NCBI RefSeq assembly: GCF_900636915.1
Contig: NZ_LR134327.1
Location: forward strand, 1,984,001 to 2,048,000
Reading direction: 5' to 3'
Length of the DNA: 64,000 nt
Source: Aggregatibacter aphrophilus ATCC 33389
GTDB lineage: Bacteria > Pseudomonadota > Gammaproteobacteria > Enterobacterales > Pasteurellaceae
Part shown: positions 1 through 7,351 of the stretch, one piece after another
Layout: every line of letters starts with the position of its first letter
Numbering within the stretch: the first letter of the stretch is position 1
The notes under the pieces: model-generated
Database searches by the model: none
What the model was told of the DNA's origin: nothing
Seen by the model: the letters and a program-made list of their open reading frames with translations, nothing else
Translations under genes and position numbers: made by a program

Positions 1-495
1 GTTAAGCTTATCGAGAAATACCAATTAAATAAGAACGACCGCGTGATCGTGCACGGCAGCGGCGGCATGGCAAAAGCGGTCGTGGCGGCGTTTAAGCATT
101 CAGGCTTTGAAAAACTCAACGTCTTCGCCCGTAACGAAAAAACAGGCAAATATTTAGCCGCACTTTATGGCTACGATTACATATCTTCCCTCGACAACCA
201 AACTGCAGACATTCTCATTAACGTTACACCAATCGGCATGAAAGGTAGCAAAGAGGCATTCGATCTCGCCTTCCCAGAAGCCATGATCCGTCAAGCGAAA
301 ACCGCATTTGATGTGGTCGCTCAACCTGCCGACACCCCATTAATCAAAACCGCCCAAGCCTTAGGTAAACAAACCATCTCCGGCGCCGAAGTGATTGTGT
401 TACAAGCTGTTGAGCAATTCGAACTCTACACCGGTAAAAGACCAAGCGAAGAACTTATTGCCGAAGCGGCAGATTATGCAAGAAAAAATGCGTAA
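1..495 (+). CDS. Shikimate 5-dehydrogenase-like protein (AroE-like), 5'-truncated by window edge
   Basis: Reading frame is open from base 1, so the gene starts upstream; 164 C-terminal residues are visible. It has the dinucleotide-binding loop HGSGGMAKAV near the left edge and the NVTPIGM motif typical of the NADP-binding domain of the shikimate dehydrogenase family. The family reduces 3-dehydroshikimate in aromatic amino acid synthesis, but Haemophilus also carries an AroE paralogue (SDH-like) of less certain substrate; this copy resembles that paralogue more than canonical AroE. The last 31 bases of the gene recur about 1.05 kb downstream as part of a 40-bp direct repeat. Confidence 0.75.
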   Translation, partial: VKLIEKYQLNKNDRVIVHGSGGMAKAVVAAFKHSGFEKLNVFARNEKTGKYLAALYGYDYISSLDNQTADILINVTPIGMKGSKEAFDLAFPEAMIRQAKTAFDVVAQPADTPLIKTAQALGKQTISGAEVIVLQAVEQFELYTGKRPSEELIAEAADYARKNA

Positions 496-504
496 AGTGC
501 GGTG
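465..504 (+). repeat. 40-bp direct repeat, left copy (3' end of AroE-like gene)
   Basis: Bases 465-504 are identical to 1521-1560. The repeat covers the last codons, the stop codon and the uptake sequence after the AroE-like gene. The next 25 bases after each copy are similar but diverged. The two copies bracket the ANT(6) gene and its flanking palindromic repeats. Confidence 0.9.
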
Positions 505-530
505 AGGTTTAGTGATGTTTTATCATTTTG

Positions 531-597
531 ATAGTGCATACCTCCTGACGCGTACTGAAAACAAAAAATAAGGTACACGTCGGAAGGTCGCGCCATC
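531..597. repeat. BIME-like inverted pair of palindromic units (copy 1)
   Basis: Two inverted copies of a roughly 24-base unit of the form TAG-YGCRYRY-CTYCC-RACGCRTRC face each other across an A-rich spacer. The left unit starts at TAG 532 and the right unit ends near 596 on the opposite strand. The outer halves (540-554 and 574-588) can pair with transition mismatches only. Related elements lie at 1447-1518, 2266-2318 and 26262-26333. It ends directly before the ribosome binding site of the ANT(6) gene. Confidence 0.55.
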
Positions 598-608
598 GGA
601 GGGGTTAC

Positions 609-1430
609 ATGAGAACTGAAACTGAAATACTTGATGTGATTTTACAGACCGCCAAGGTCTTGCAAGTTGACACCGTCGCCTTGTCCGGTTCGCGGGCCAC
701 TCCCAAGGCACTAAAGGATGAGTTCCAAGACTATGATGTAGTCTACCTCGTAGAAAATTTGGATGGCCTCGTAGCCGACCTCGCTTGGCTAGACCGGTTT
801 GGTAAACGGATGATTGAGCAGCATGTTTCCCTAGAACATCGCCAGCTCTTTCTTATGCTCTTTGAAGATGGCAATCGGATTGATCTGACTCTCTGTCCCA
901 AGGAACATATTAAAGAGTGGCTGGATAGCGAAGCGGATTTCACAGTGCTGACCGACCCACACGGGCTCTTTCAGGCCCATGCATCTGCTCCCCGACGCTA
1001 TTGGACAGCACCAGCGACTGCGACTGATTTTGAAAAATCCTGCAATGAATTTTGGTGGGTATCAGCCTATGTGGTCAAAGGCATTCGCCGCCATCAATTA
1101 ATCTATGCAGCGGATCATCTCTATGAGATTTGTCAGAAAGAATTGTTCAAACTTTTAGCCTGGCAGGTAGCAGCAGATAAGGGACTGGTAGATGTCGGCA
1201 AAAATTACAAATACCTCTTTCAGTATTTGCCTGCTGAAAAAGAGAAGGCTCTCGCAGCGCTGTTTGACTTCCCCAACCAAGAGAATCTCACTCAATCCCT
1301 GTTGGCTACCCAAATATTCTTCCACCAAGAAGCCCAGTCCTTCGCTCACAAAACCGGTTTCTCCTATGACAAAGAAACAGCAGAAAAAATGCTGGAATAT
1401 ACCAAGGAAAAGTTAGATCTGATAGATTGA
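609..1430 (+). CDS. Aminoglycoside 6-adenylyltransferase, ANT(6) family (predicted streptomycin resistance)
   Basis: The 273-residue product has the nucleotidyltransferase signature GSRA (about residues 27-30) followed by DYD (41-43), and the helical C-terminal part of the ANT(6)/AadE family, which inactivates streptomycin by adenylation at the 6 position. Length is close to the usual 280-300 residues. Start ATG 609 is preceded by GGAGGGG (598-604). The family is best known from Gram-positive bacteria such as streptococci. The gene has no uptake sequence inside it, its composition differs from its neighbours, and it lies between the two copies of a 40-bp duplication, so acquisition by transfer is likely. 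Activity and exact substrate are not shown by sequence alone. Confidence 0.85.
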   Translation: MRTETEILDVILQTAKVLQVDTVALSGSRATPKALKDEFQDYDVVYLVENLDGLVADLAWLDRFGKRMIEQHVSLEHRQLFLMLFEDGNRIDLTLCPKEHIKEWLDSEADFTVLTDPHGLFQAHASAPRRYWTAPATATDFEKSCNEFWWVSAYVVKGIRRHQLIYAADHLYEICQKELFKLLAWQVAADKGLVDVGKNYKYLFQYLPAEKEKALAALFDFPNQENLTQSLLATQIFFHQEAQSFAHKTGFSYDKETAEKMLEYTKEKLDLID

Positions 1431-1446
1431 TTTTCAGCGCTAGAGA

Positions 1447-1518
1447 TAACGCATATTTCCTAACGCGTTCCCTAATATCAATGTGTTACAGCACACGCTG
1501 GGAAGCGTGCGCTATCGG
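1447..1518. repeat. BIME-like inverted pair of palindromic units (copy 2)
   Basis: The left unit begins TAACGC at 1447. The right unit, read on the minus strand from about 1518, contains GCGCACGC-TTCCCA-GCGTGTGC, an 8-bp stem with loop TTCCCA. Together they repeat the arrangement at 531-597. This element follows the ANT(6) stop codon and ends just before the second 40-bp direct repeat. Confidence 0.55.
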
Positions 1519-1520
1519 GG

Positions 1521-1560
1521 AGCGGCAGATTATGCAAGAAAAAATGCGTAAAGTGCGGTG
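1521..1560 (+). repeat. 40-bp direct repeat, right copy
   Basis: Perfect match to 465-504, including a fragment of the AroE-like coding end and an uptake sequence. Here it is not attached to the rest of that gene, so it is a duplicated gene end left on the far side of the inserted segment. Confidence 0.9.
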
Positions 1561-1727
1561 GTTTTTTAGAGGTATTTTGATAACATTGATTATAAATAGC
1601 ACTTATGGCCACATGCCGGCAGAGAGGGAAATATAAGTTTCGGCACAAAAATTTAACGCTTGAGCAAATGCAGACAATTTATCGCGATACTAGCAAACAA
1701 ATGGATAACCTAATGGAGGATTACAAT

Positions 1728-2213
1728 ATGACTGATAAAGTGTATTTGGCGTTATACAAACACAAACGTTCTTTTCGAAAAGAACCTCTAAAAGCGGCGA
1801 CTGACGCAATAACACGCTTTCTTACAAAGGGCAAATATTCTCATTGTGAGCTTGTTATTGAGAAAATTAAACCCACCGGTGGCGACCACCATAAACAGGA
1901 GACAATATACCAGTGCTTTTCGTCGTCTGTACAAGATGGCGGTGTGCGCTGTAAAGAAATCGACATGATGAGCGGTAAGTGGGACTTAATTGAATTACGT
2001 AACAGAGATCCAAATCAAATCCTGAATTATTTCAACCAAACAAAAGGCATGAAATACGACTGGTGGGGAGCTATCGGTGTGGTTATTGGCATCAAACAAA
2101 AACGGTCAAAATATTTTTGTTCCGAATGGTGCTATAACGCATTGGCTGATGGTGACCTAGACGGATGGCGATTTAGCCCGAATGATTTGGCCGTGATTTT
2201 TAGGCGGGGGTAA
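1728..2213 (+). CDS. Phage-type permuted NlpC/P60-like cysteine hydrolase
   Basis: Start ATG 1728 is chosen because GGAGGA (1715-1720) sits 7 bases upstream, giving 161 residues; the frame stays open upstream to 1605 but that part has no recognisable domain. The protein has a histidine in KYSHCELV (near residue 37) and a later cysteine in YFCSEWCYNAL, the arrangement of permuted papain-like folds (YiiX/YebB type), often found in Pasteurellaceae prophages and sometimes mislabelled enoyl-CoA hydratase. Such enzymes cleave amide or ester bonds in peptidoglycan or lipids. No other phage gene is visible nearby, so it may be a remnant. Family assignment is by pattern only. Confidence 0.55.
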   Translation: MTDKVYLALYKHKRSFRKEPLKAATDAITRFLTKGKYSHCELVIEKIKPTGGDHHKQETIYQCFSSSVQDGGVRCKEIDMMSGKWDLIELRNRDPNQILNYFNQTKGMKYDWWGAIGVVIGIKQKRSKYFCSEWCYNALADGDLDGWRFSPNDLAVIFRRG

Positions 2214-2265
2214 ATATCCAAATCGGTGATGTAGTAAAACTACCTCATAGTCCCTAATAGCCCTC

Positions 2266-2318
2266 GATAGCGCGCGTCTCCCGACGCGTGCAAAACAAAA
2301 ACACAGGACGCGCGTCAG
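2266..2318. repeat. BIME-like palindromic element (copy 3)
   Basis: The unit TAG-CGCGCGTC-TCCC-GACGCGTGC forms a stem of about 9 bp with loop TCCC. It is followed by an A-rich spacer and a partial inverted unit (GACGCGCGTC). Same family as the elements at 531, 1447 and 26262. It lies in the 135-bp gap between the converging hydrolase and Cdd1-family genes. Confidence 0.5.
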
Positions 2319-2348
2319 TAAAAGATAATCGCATCAAAACAAATGCCG

Positions 2349-2648
2349 TTATTGTCTGTTTAATTGCGATAAATAAGCCTTACGCTGTGCGGTAAATACC
2401 CACCAAGGCTTTGGATCGTTTCCTTGGATAAAATCAGTTAAAGATAAAAAGACGTCTATCATACAAGGATCATGCTGCATACTGGTTAATTCACAGAGCT
2501 TGTAATACATGGCATAGGCGTCACGCCCTAACAAATCCTGCGGTGTGTTAATCCCCAGTTTCCGCAAATCCTCCGCAACGGACTTTCCTACATTCGGCAA
2601 ATCCGTTAGTTGGTGCAATTTGTCTCGTTGAACTTTGGACGGATTCAT
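2349..2648 (-). CDS. Cdd1 (pathogenicity locus) family helix-hairpin-helix protein
   Basis: This 99-residue protein has a helix-hairpin-helix-like stretch (LTDLPNVGKSVAEDLRKLGI, about residues 14-33) like the C-terminal domain of TfoX and the Cdd1 family, followed by DAYAMYYKLCEL and a conserved PWW near the end. Cdd1-family proteins have no established biochemical role; the fold suggests nucleic acid or protein contact. Start ATG 2648 has GAGGAG about 9 bases upstream on the minus strand. It is a stand-alone gene with short inverted repeats upstream. Confidence 0.7.
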   Translation of the reverse strand: MNPSKVQRDKLHQLTDLPNVGKSVAEDLRKLGINTPQDLLGRDAYAMYYKLCELTSMQHDPCMIDVFLSLTDFIQGNDPKPWWVFTAQRKAYLSQLNRQ

Positions 2649-3029
2649 GTTTTATAGCTCCTCTTTTGATCTAAGCGTGGACGCCTTGGCCATTTTTTGC
2701 CTAGGGTAACAAGTTACCCTAGGTTAAGCATAGTCATTCCCCTTTGGGGAATTTAAAGCGAAAAAGTGCGGTTGAAATCCCAAACGTTTTTCACCGCAAA
2801 AAACAATCCAAAATATCACCGCACTTTTAACTAATAACGCTCAAATAAAATGGGCCCCATCTGAACCGCCCGAGCGATTTGCAATTTTTAGGAAATTTTC
2901 GTCTGTTTGAGCGTAGCGAGTTCGAAAATTTTCGTTAAGAAAATTACAAGTGAGCGAGGAATCGCGGTAAAGCAGGGGTACACTTTTCTTTGCTTACTTT
3001 CTTTTGTGCAAGCAAAGAAAGTAAGATCC
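2649..3029. other. Intergenic region rich in inverted repeats, no gene
   Basis: No credible gene. It holds a perfect 11-bp inverted repeat with AA loop (2700-2723, arm CCTAGGGTAAC), a 7-bp one (2736-2752, ATTCCCC-TTT-GGGGAAT), a pair of inverted uptake sequences (about 2764 and 2818), and a 12-bp inverted repeat at 2993-3025 (CTTACTTTCTTT with a 9-base loop). The last stretch resembles the widely dispersed sequence that yields small spurious reading frames in many gammaproteobacteria. The 2993-3025 hairpin sits just after the hypE stop and could end that transcript, although it lacks a clear T-run on the minus strand. Confidence 0.6.
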
Positions 3030-4043
3030 CTAACAAATCCTCGGCAACGGCTCATTCATCGGCAAATCCAACAACCTTGACTGACCGAAACTGCCTAATA
3101 ATCTTACTTTTTTATCCGTCGTCACTTCGCCAATCACGGCAGCATTTTTACCTAATTTGTGGGAATGAAGTGCGGTCAGAATTTCGGGTGTTTTTTCAGG
3201 AGAGGCAATGATCACCAATTTGCCTTCGTTGGCAAAGTTTAAAGCTTCCAGCCCAAGCAATTCGCAAATTCCGCGCACCTCAGGGCGGATGGGTAAATCG
3301 TCTTCGTTGATTTGCATGCCTAATTGTTGGGCGGCGGCAAATTCGTGTAATACCGCATTTACGCCACCACGAGTGGCATCGCGTACGGCTTTTACGCCCT
3401 CAATCGTTCGCAATAAATCGATGAGTGGCGAAAGAACCGCGCAGTCGCTTTTGAGATCCGTTTGAATCCCCAGGCTTTCACGCAAGTTGAGAATGGTCGC
3501 GCCATGTTCGCCGATAGTGCCACTGACGATAATCTTGTCACCCGCTTCAATACGGTGCATACCCCAATCAATGCCTTGCGGAATAACACCAATGCCACTG
3601 GTGTTAATGAAGATTTTATCCACCGCGCCTTTTTGCACCACTTTGGTATCGCCCGTCACCACTTGCACACCGGCAGCGTGGCAGGTTTTTGCCATGGCTT
3701 GAATGATTTCTTTGAGTTCGGCTAGCGGCAAGCCTTCTTCTAAAATAAAACCGCAAGAGAGATATTTCGGCACGGCACCACACACTGCCACATCGTTTAA
3801 TGTGCCACACACAGCGAGTTTGCCGATATTGCCACCGGGAAAGAAAATCGGATCGATAACGAAACTGTCGGTACTAAAAGAAAGCTGCTCCCCTTGTGCC
3901 ATGAGCTCAGCTAATGGCAAGCGGGCTTGGTCTTCCCCTTGCGCAAGAATGGGATTATCAAAGGCTTCAACGAAATAATCCTGAATGAGCTTTTGCATGG
4001 CACCGCCACCGTTGCCGTGTGCCATGGTGATGAAATCTGTCAT
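3030..4043 (-). CDS. hypE: Hydrogenase maturation protein HypE (carbamoyl dehydratase)
   Basis: HypE dehydrates the carbamoyl group on its C-terminal cysteine to a thiocyanate that becomes the CN ligand of the [NiFe]-hydrogenase iron. The 337-residue product has the PurM-like AHGNGGGAMQ N-terminus and ends in PRIC, with the catalytic cysteine as last residue, so it is full length and likely active. Start ATG 4043 is chosen over upstream options because GGAGAG lies just before it and hypD stops there: TAATG, a one-base overlap that implies translational coupling. Third gene of hypB-hypD-hypE. Confidence 0.95.
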   Translation of the reverse strand: MTDFITMAHGNGGGAMQKLIQDYFVEAFDNPILAQGEDQARLPLAELMAQGEQLSFSTDSFVIDPIFFPGGNIGKLAVCGTLNDVAVCGAVPKYLSCGFILEEGLPLAELKEIIQAMAKTCHAAGVQVVTGDTKVVQKGAVDKIFINTSGIGVIPQGIDWGMHRIEAGDKIIVSGTIGEHGATILNLRESLGIQTDLKSDCAVLSPLIDLLRTIEGVKAVRDATRGGVNAVLHEFAAAQQLGMQINEDDLPIRPEVRGICELLGLEALNFANEGKLVIIASPEKTPEILTALHSHKLGKNAAVIGEVTTDKKVRLLGSFGQSRLLDLPMNEPLPRIC

Positions 4044-5155
4044 TATTCTCTCCGATATTGATAATAGGCGGCACACGCCCCTTCCGAGGACACCATCAAA
4101 GCGCCATAGGCATTGTCCGGGTTACATTGCGTGCCAAATAACGGGCAATCTGAAGGCTTGCATTTGCCGGTGAGCACGTCGCCACAACGAGAATTCGGGT
4201 CATCCGCCACTTGTTGCGGTTGGCTGTGGAAATACACTTCCGCATCAAAGCGTTTATAAGCATCGGTCAGTTCTACACCCGACTCTTCAATTTCACCTAA
4301 GCCACGCCATTCGCTGGATTTTTTCAGTTGGAACACTTCGCGCATGGCTTGTTGCGCCAGCAAGTTACCTTCGGAATGCACGATACGTTTATATTGATTT
4401 TCAATTTCGCAACGTCCGTCCACAAATTGCTGCACCAACATCACGATGGCTTGCAAAATGTCTAACGGCTCAAAGCCCGTGATGACGAAAGGTTTGTGGT
4501 ATTTATCCACAATGGATTGATAAGGCGAAGTACCGATCACCATGCTCACATGCCCCGGGGCAAGGAAGCCGTCAATTTTTACATAATCTTGTGAAAGCAA
4601 ACTATGTAGCGTTGGAATGATGGTAATGTTTTGGCAGACCACCCAGAAATTTTGAATATTTAATTTATTCGCCTGCTGCAAAGTCACCGCGGCACTCGGC
4701 ATGGTGGTTTCAAAACCAAGAGAAAAGAACACCACTTTTTTGTCAGGATTGTTCACTGTGATATTCATCGCATCCAACGGTGAATACACGATGCGTACAT
4801 CGGCGCCTTTCGCTTTGGCTTCCAACAAGGAACCACGGCGCCCTTTCACGCGCATGGCATCACCAAAGGTGCAGAAAATCACGCCAGGCTTTTGCGCAAT
4901 TTCAATGCACACATCAATGCGTCCCATCGGCAACACACACACGGGGCAACCGGGACCATGGATAAATTCAATGCTTTTCGGCAACAAACGATCTAAGCCA
5001 AATTTAAAAATGGTATGGGTGTGTCCACCACAGACTTCCATGAGATATAACGGATTTTCCGGGGTATATTGTGGAAGTTGCGCCATCAGATGTTCGAGGT
5101 GTTCCACCAAACTTTTGGCTAATTTCGGATCGCGAAATTCATCAATGAACTGCAT
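4043..5155 (-). CDS. hypD: Hydrogenase maturation protein HypD
   Basis: HypD carries a [4Fe-4S] cluster and, with HypC, forms the scaffold on which the Fe(CN)2CO centre of [NiFe] hydrogenases is built. The 370-residue sequence has the conserved EVCGGHTHTIFKFG motif (about 41-54), HGPGCPVCVLP (about 66-76), and the C-terminal cysteine region SRCGDVLTGKCKPSDCPLFG. It overlaps hypE by one base and lies 25 bp after hypB. In many bacteria hypC sits between hypB and hypD; here the gap is too small, so the partner must be encoded elsewhere. Confidence 0.95.
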   Translation of the reverse strand: MQFIDEFRDPKLAKSLVEHLEHLMAQLPQYTPENPLYLMEVCGGHTHTIFKFGLDRLLPKSIEFIHGPGCPVCVLPMGRIDVCIEIAQKPGVIFCTFGDAMRVKGRRGSLLEAKAKGADVRIVYSPLDAMNITVNNPDKKVVFFSLGFETTMPSAAVTLQQANKLNIQNFWVVCQNITIIPTLHSLLSQDYVKIDGFLAPGHVSMVIGTSPYQSIVDKYHKPFVITGFEPLDILQAIVMLVQQFVDGRCEIENQYKRIVHSEGNLLAQQAMREVFQLKKSSEWRGLGEIEESGVELTDAYKRFDAEVYFHSQPQQVADDPNSRCGDVLTGKCKPSDCPLFGTQCNPDNAYGALMVSSEGACAAYYQYRRE

Positions 5156-5180
5156 AACAGTCTCCTTACTGTTTCATTGT

Positions 5181-5987
5181 TTATTGCGCCTGTAACCACG
5201 CCAACCACTCTTCTAAGCCCTCGCCTGTGGTGGCAGAAAGTTGAATCACTTCAATTTGCGGACTCACCTGTTTGGCATAAGCGATACATTTTTCCACGTC
5301 AAAATTAAGGTATGGCAATAGATCGACTTTATTTAAAATCATTAACTTAGAAGCGGCAAACATGTGTGGGTACTTCAGCGGTTTATCCTCGCCTTCGGTG
5401 ACAGACAAAATCACTACTTTGGCTTTTTCACCTAAATCAAATTCTGACGGGCAAACCAGATTGCCTACGTTTTCAATAAACAGCAGACTGTTTTGTTTCG
5501 GTTCAAGTTTGAACAGGGCATCATTGATCATTTGCGCATCTAAATGGCACCCTTTGCCGGTATTTACTTGAATCGCCGCCACACCGGTGGCGCGAATACG
5601 ATCTGCATCATTTTCCGTTTGTTGATCGCCTTCAATGACATAACAAGTGCGGTCATTTTTCAGCGCGTTTAACGTGGTGGTGAGTAAAGTAGTTTTGCCG
5701 GAACCCGGGCTAGACACCAAATTCAATGCAAGAATATGTTGTTGCTGGAAAAGAAAGCGGTTGTGCGCCGCGATTTGATTGTTCTTACCTAAGACATCCT
5801 GCTCTACTTTTAACAGGCGTTTTTGCGTTTCAGTTGCGTCGGAAGCAGATTCCGCCGCATGAAATTTGAAATGAGAAAAGTTTGGATTTTTGACCGCACT
5901 TTTTGTGCCGTCATGATCATGATGAGAATGTCCTACTTCACCAATTCTGACCTGTTCCGGATGACCACAACCACAAGTCGTACACAT
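5181..5987 (-). CDS. hypB: Hydrogenase nickel incorporation GTPase HypB
   Basis: HypB is the GTPase that, with HypA, delivers nickel to the large subunit of [NiFe] hydrogenases. The 268-residue product begins [12 protein letters not shown], containing the CxxCGC high-affinity nickel site, then a short histidine-rich stretch (GHSHHDHDG), and the SIMIBI GTPase domain with P-loop [11 protein letters not shown] (about residues 94-104), [11 protein letters not shown] and NKVDLL. Start ATG 5987 is set by the metal motif and by a GGGGG ribosome site upstream; the frame opens earlier but without homology. First gene of hypBDE, behind an FNR-like promoter. Confidence 0.95.
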   Translation of the reverse strand: MCTTCGCGHPEQVRIGEVGHSHHDHDGTKSAVKNPNFSHFKFHAAESASDATETQKRLLKVEQDVLGKNNQIAAHNRFLFQQQHILALNLVSSPGSGKTTLLTTTLNALKNDRTCYVIEGDQQTENDADRIRATGVAAIQVNTGKGCHLDAQMINDALFKLEPKQNSLLFIENVGNLVCPSEFDLGEKAKVVILSVTEGEDKPLKYPHMFAASKLMILNKVDLLPYLNFDVEKCIAYAKQVSPQIEVIQLSATTGEGLEEWLAWLQAQ

Positions 5988-6021
5988 AATATCCCCCTGA
6001 TTTATCGCTATAAAATAAGAA

Positions 6022-6069
6022 CATGCTAAGGATAGCACAACATCAATGTGGGGTTTTGATTGAGATCAT
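6022..6069 (-). promoter_or_regulatory. FNR-type class II promoter for hypBDE
   Basis: On the minus strand an FNR-like box ATGAT-CTCA-ATCAA (6056-6069, 9 of 10 consensus bases) is followed by an extended -10 TGC-TATCCT (6029-6037). The box centre (6062.5) is 41.5 bases from the start site predicted by the -10 element (about 6022), the classic class II activator position. The box overlaps the stop codon of nikO. This predicts anaerobic induction of hypBDE separately from the nickel transporter. Confidence 0.6.
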
Positions 6070-6689
6070 AAAGTCAGAATATCGTCCGCCAATTGCGCGG
6101 TAAAGCCCCGATGATGAGACGCCACCAACATAGGCAACGACAAGTCGCGCAAAAGTGCGGTCAGTTTTTCGGTATTTTTGCTATCCAACCCGTTAGTCGG
6201 CTCATCTAACAATAACATTTTCGGCTGCATCGCCAATACGCCCGCTAAAGCGGTGAAATTTTTTTCGCCACCGGACAGCGTATGCACGGTTCGGTTCTGC
6301 AAGTGGGCGATACCAAAGCGTTCCAGTTGCTGCAAAGCAATAGCGTACGCCTGCTGACGCGGCAAGCCTTGATTTAAAGGACCAAATGCTACATCGTCCA
6401 GCACTGTTGGTCCGAACAGTTGGTCATCGGCATGCTGAAAACAAAACCCCACCGTGCCACGAAAAGGCGCAAAATCTTTTTCTTCCCGACACAACTGCCC
6501 GAATAGACGAATCTCACCGCGAGTAACAGGGACAAAGCCTAACAAAGCAAACAATAAGGTGGTTTTCCCTGTACCGATTTCTCCCTGCACGAAAAAACGT
6601 TGTTCTGCTTCAATTTGAAAAGACAGATTATCAATAATCCGTCGTTCACCCCGTTTAATTTGCAATCCATTGACTTGTAAAACCGTCAT
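6066..6689 (-). CDS. nikO: Nickel ECF-type transporter ATPase NikO
   Basis: ATP-binding subunit of an energy-coupling nickel/cobalt importer. The 207-residue protein has Walker A GEIGTGKTTLLFA (about 38-50), signature TLSGGEKN (about 124-131), Walker B LLLDEPTNGLD, and an H-loop SHHRG. Start ATG 6689 is chosen because the ATGA overlap with nikQ (4 bp) implies coupling and the frame upstream lies inside nikQ. Last gene of nikKLMQO; adjacent hydrogenase maturation genes support nickel rather than cobalt as substrate. Confidence 0.9.
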   Translation of the reverse strand: MTVLQVNGLQIKRGERRIIDNLSFQIEAEQRFFVQGEIGTGKTTLLFALLGFVPVTRGEIRLFGQLCREEKDFAPFRGTVGFCFQHADDQLFGPTVLDDVAFGPLNQGLPRQQAYAIALQQLERFGIAHLQNRTVHTLSGGEKNFTALAGVLAMQPKMLLLDEPTNGLDSKNTEKLTALLRDLSLPMLVASHHRGFTAQLADDILTL

Positions 6690-7351
6690 TTTTTCCCGCT
6701 TAATTTTGTTTTTTCGCCGAAACGAAACCCACGACATTTAAGGGCAATTTGCGCTGTTTCGGCTTTGAGTAAAGCATGAACCAATAAGAGAGCCACCCGT
6801 TGCGCAGTGACATATAAAGTGCGTCGATTACATCCCGCATGATAACCCCGTGCACGCATCGCCAAATCCATTTTCTGCCGTAATTCACTTAACAAAGCAA
6901 TATAACGCACCGTGAGTACAAAAAGCCAAATTAATTTGGGTGGCAAAGGCAATTTCCCGATGGCTTGTACCAACATCGCATCGTTCATTTTCCACAGCAA
7001 CAACCATAACGAAAACAACAACAGGTTCATGCGTAAACTGATTAACAGCGCCGTATCGATGCCTGACGGGTTAAGTTCAACACCATCAGCGCCAATACGC
7101 CAACTCAATGCCACCCAAAGCAATAAAGTAAAAATGTTGAATACCAGCCAGCGTTTTAGATAAGGAAAATAAGGATCGCTACTACGATAAATCAAGATCA
7201 CCAATAAGATTAAGGTGATTCCGTTTAACCATAGCAACAAGGAGGGCTTCGACAAGGCGCTGATCACCAACCCCCAAAGGAATAGGTAAATCAGGCGCAA
7301 GTGAGGTGCAAAAAAGTGCGGTGTAAAAAAACGCTGAAAAGCGGAGATCAT
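6686..7351 (-). CDS. nikQ: Nickel ECF-type transporter transmembrane subunit NikQ
   Basis: The 221-residue integral membrane protein of the CbiQ/EcfT family couples the ATPase to the substrate-binding NikM. It has several hydrophobic segments in the N-terminal half and two cytoplasmic coupling motifs with an Arg-Gly pair, AMRARGYHAG (about residues 164-173) and ALKCRGF, which dock the ATPase. It overlaps nikO by 4 bp and nikM by 4 bp, as expected for a tightly coupled operon. Confidence 0.88.
   Translation of the reverse strand: MISAFQRFFTPHFFAPHLRLIYLFLWGLVISALSKPSLLLWLNGITLILLVILIYRSSDPYFPYLKRWLVFNIFTLLLWVALSWRIGADGVELNPSGIDTALLISLRMNLLLFSLWLLLWKMNDAMLVQAIGKLPLPPKLIWLFVLTVRYIALLSELRQKMDLAMRARGYHAGCNRRTLYVTAQRVALLLVHALLKAETAQIALKCRGFRFGEKTKLSGKK

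Noticed and set aside
2990..3211. Plus-strand frame starting in the dispersed repeat before hypE
   Set aside because: It runs antisense through the 3' end of hypE and begins in a repeat known to give spurious reading frames.
5156..5180. A place for hypC between hypB and hypD
   Set aside because: Only 25 bases separate the genes, so hypC is absent here rather than missed.
4701..5195. 164-codon plus-strand frame opposite hypD
   Set aside because: Antisense shadow of the well-supported hypD; no domain and no ribosome site.
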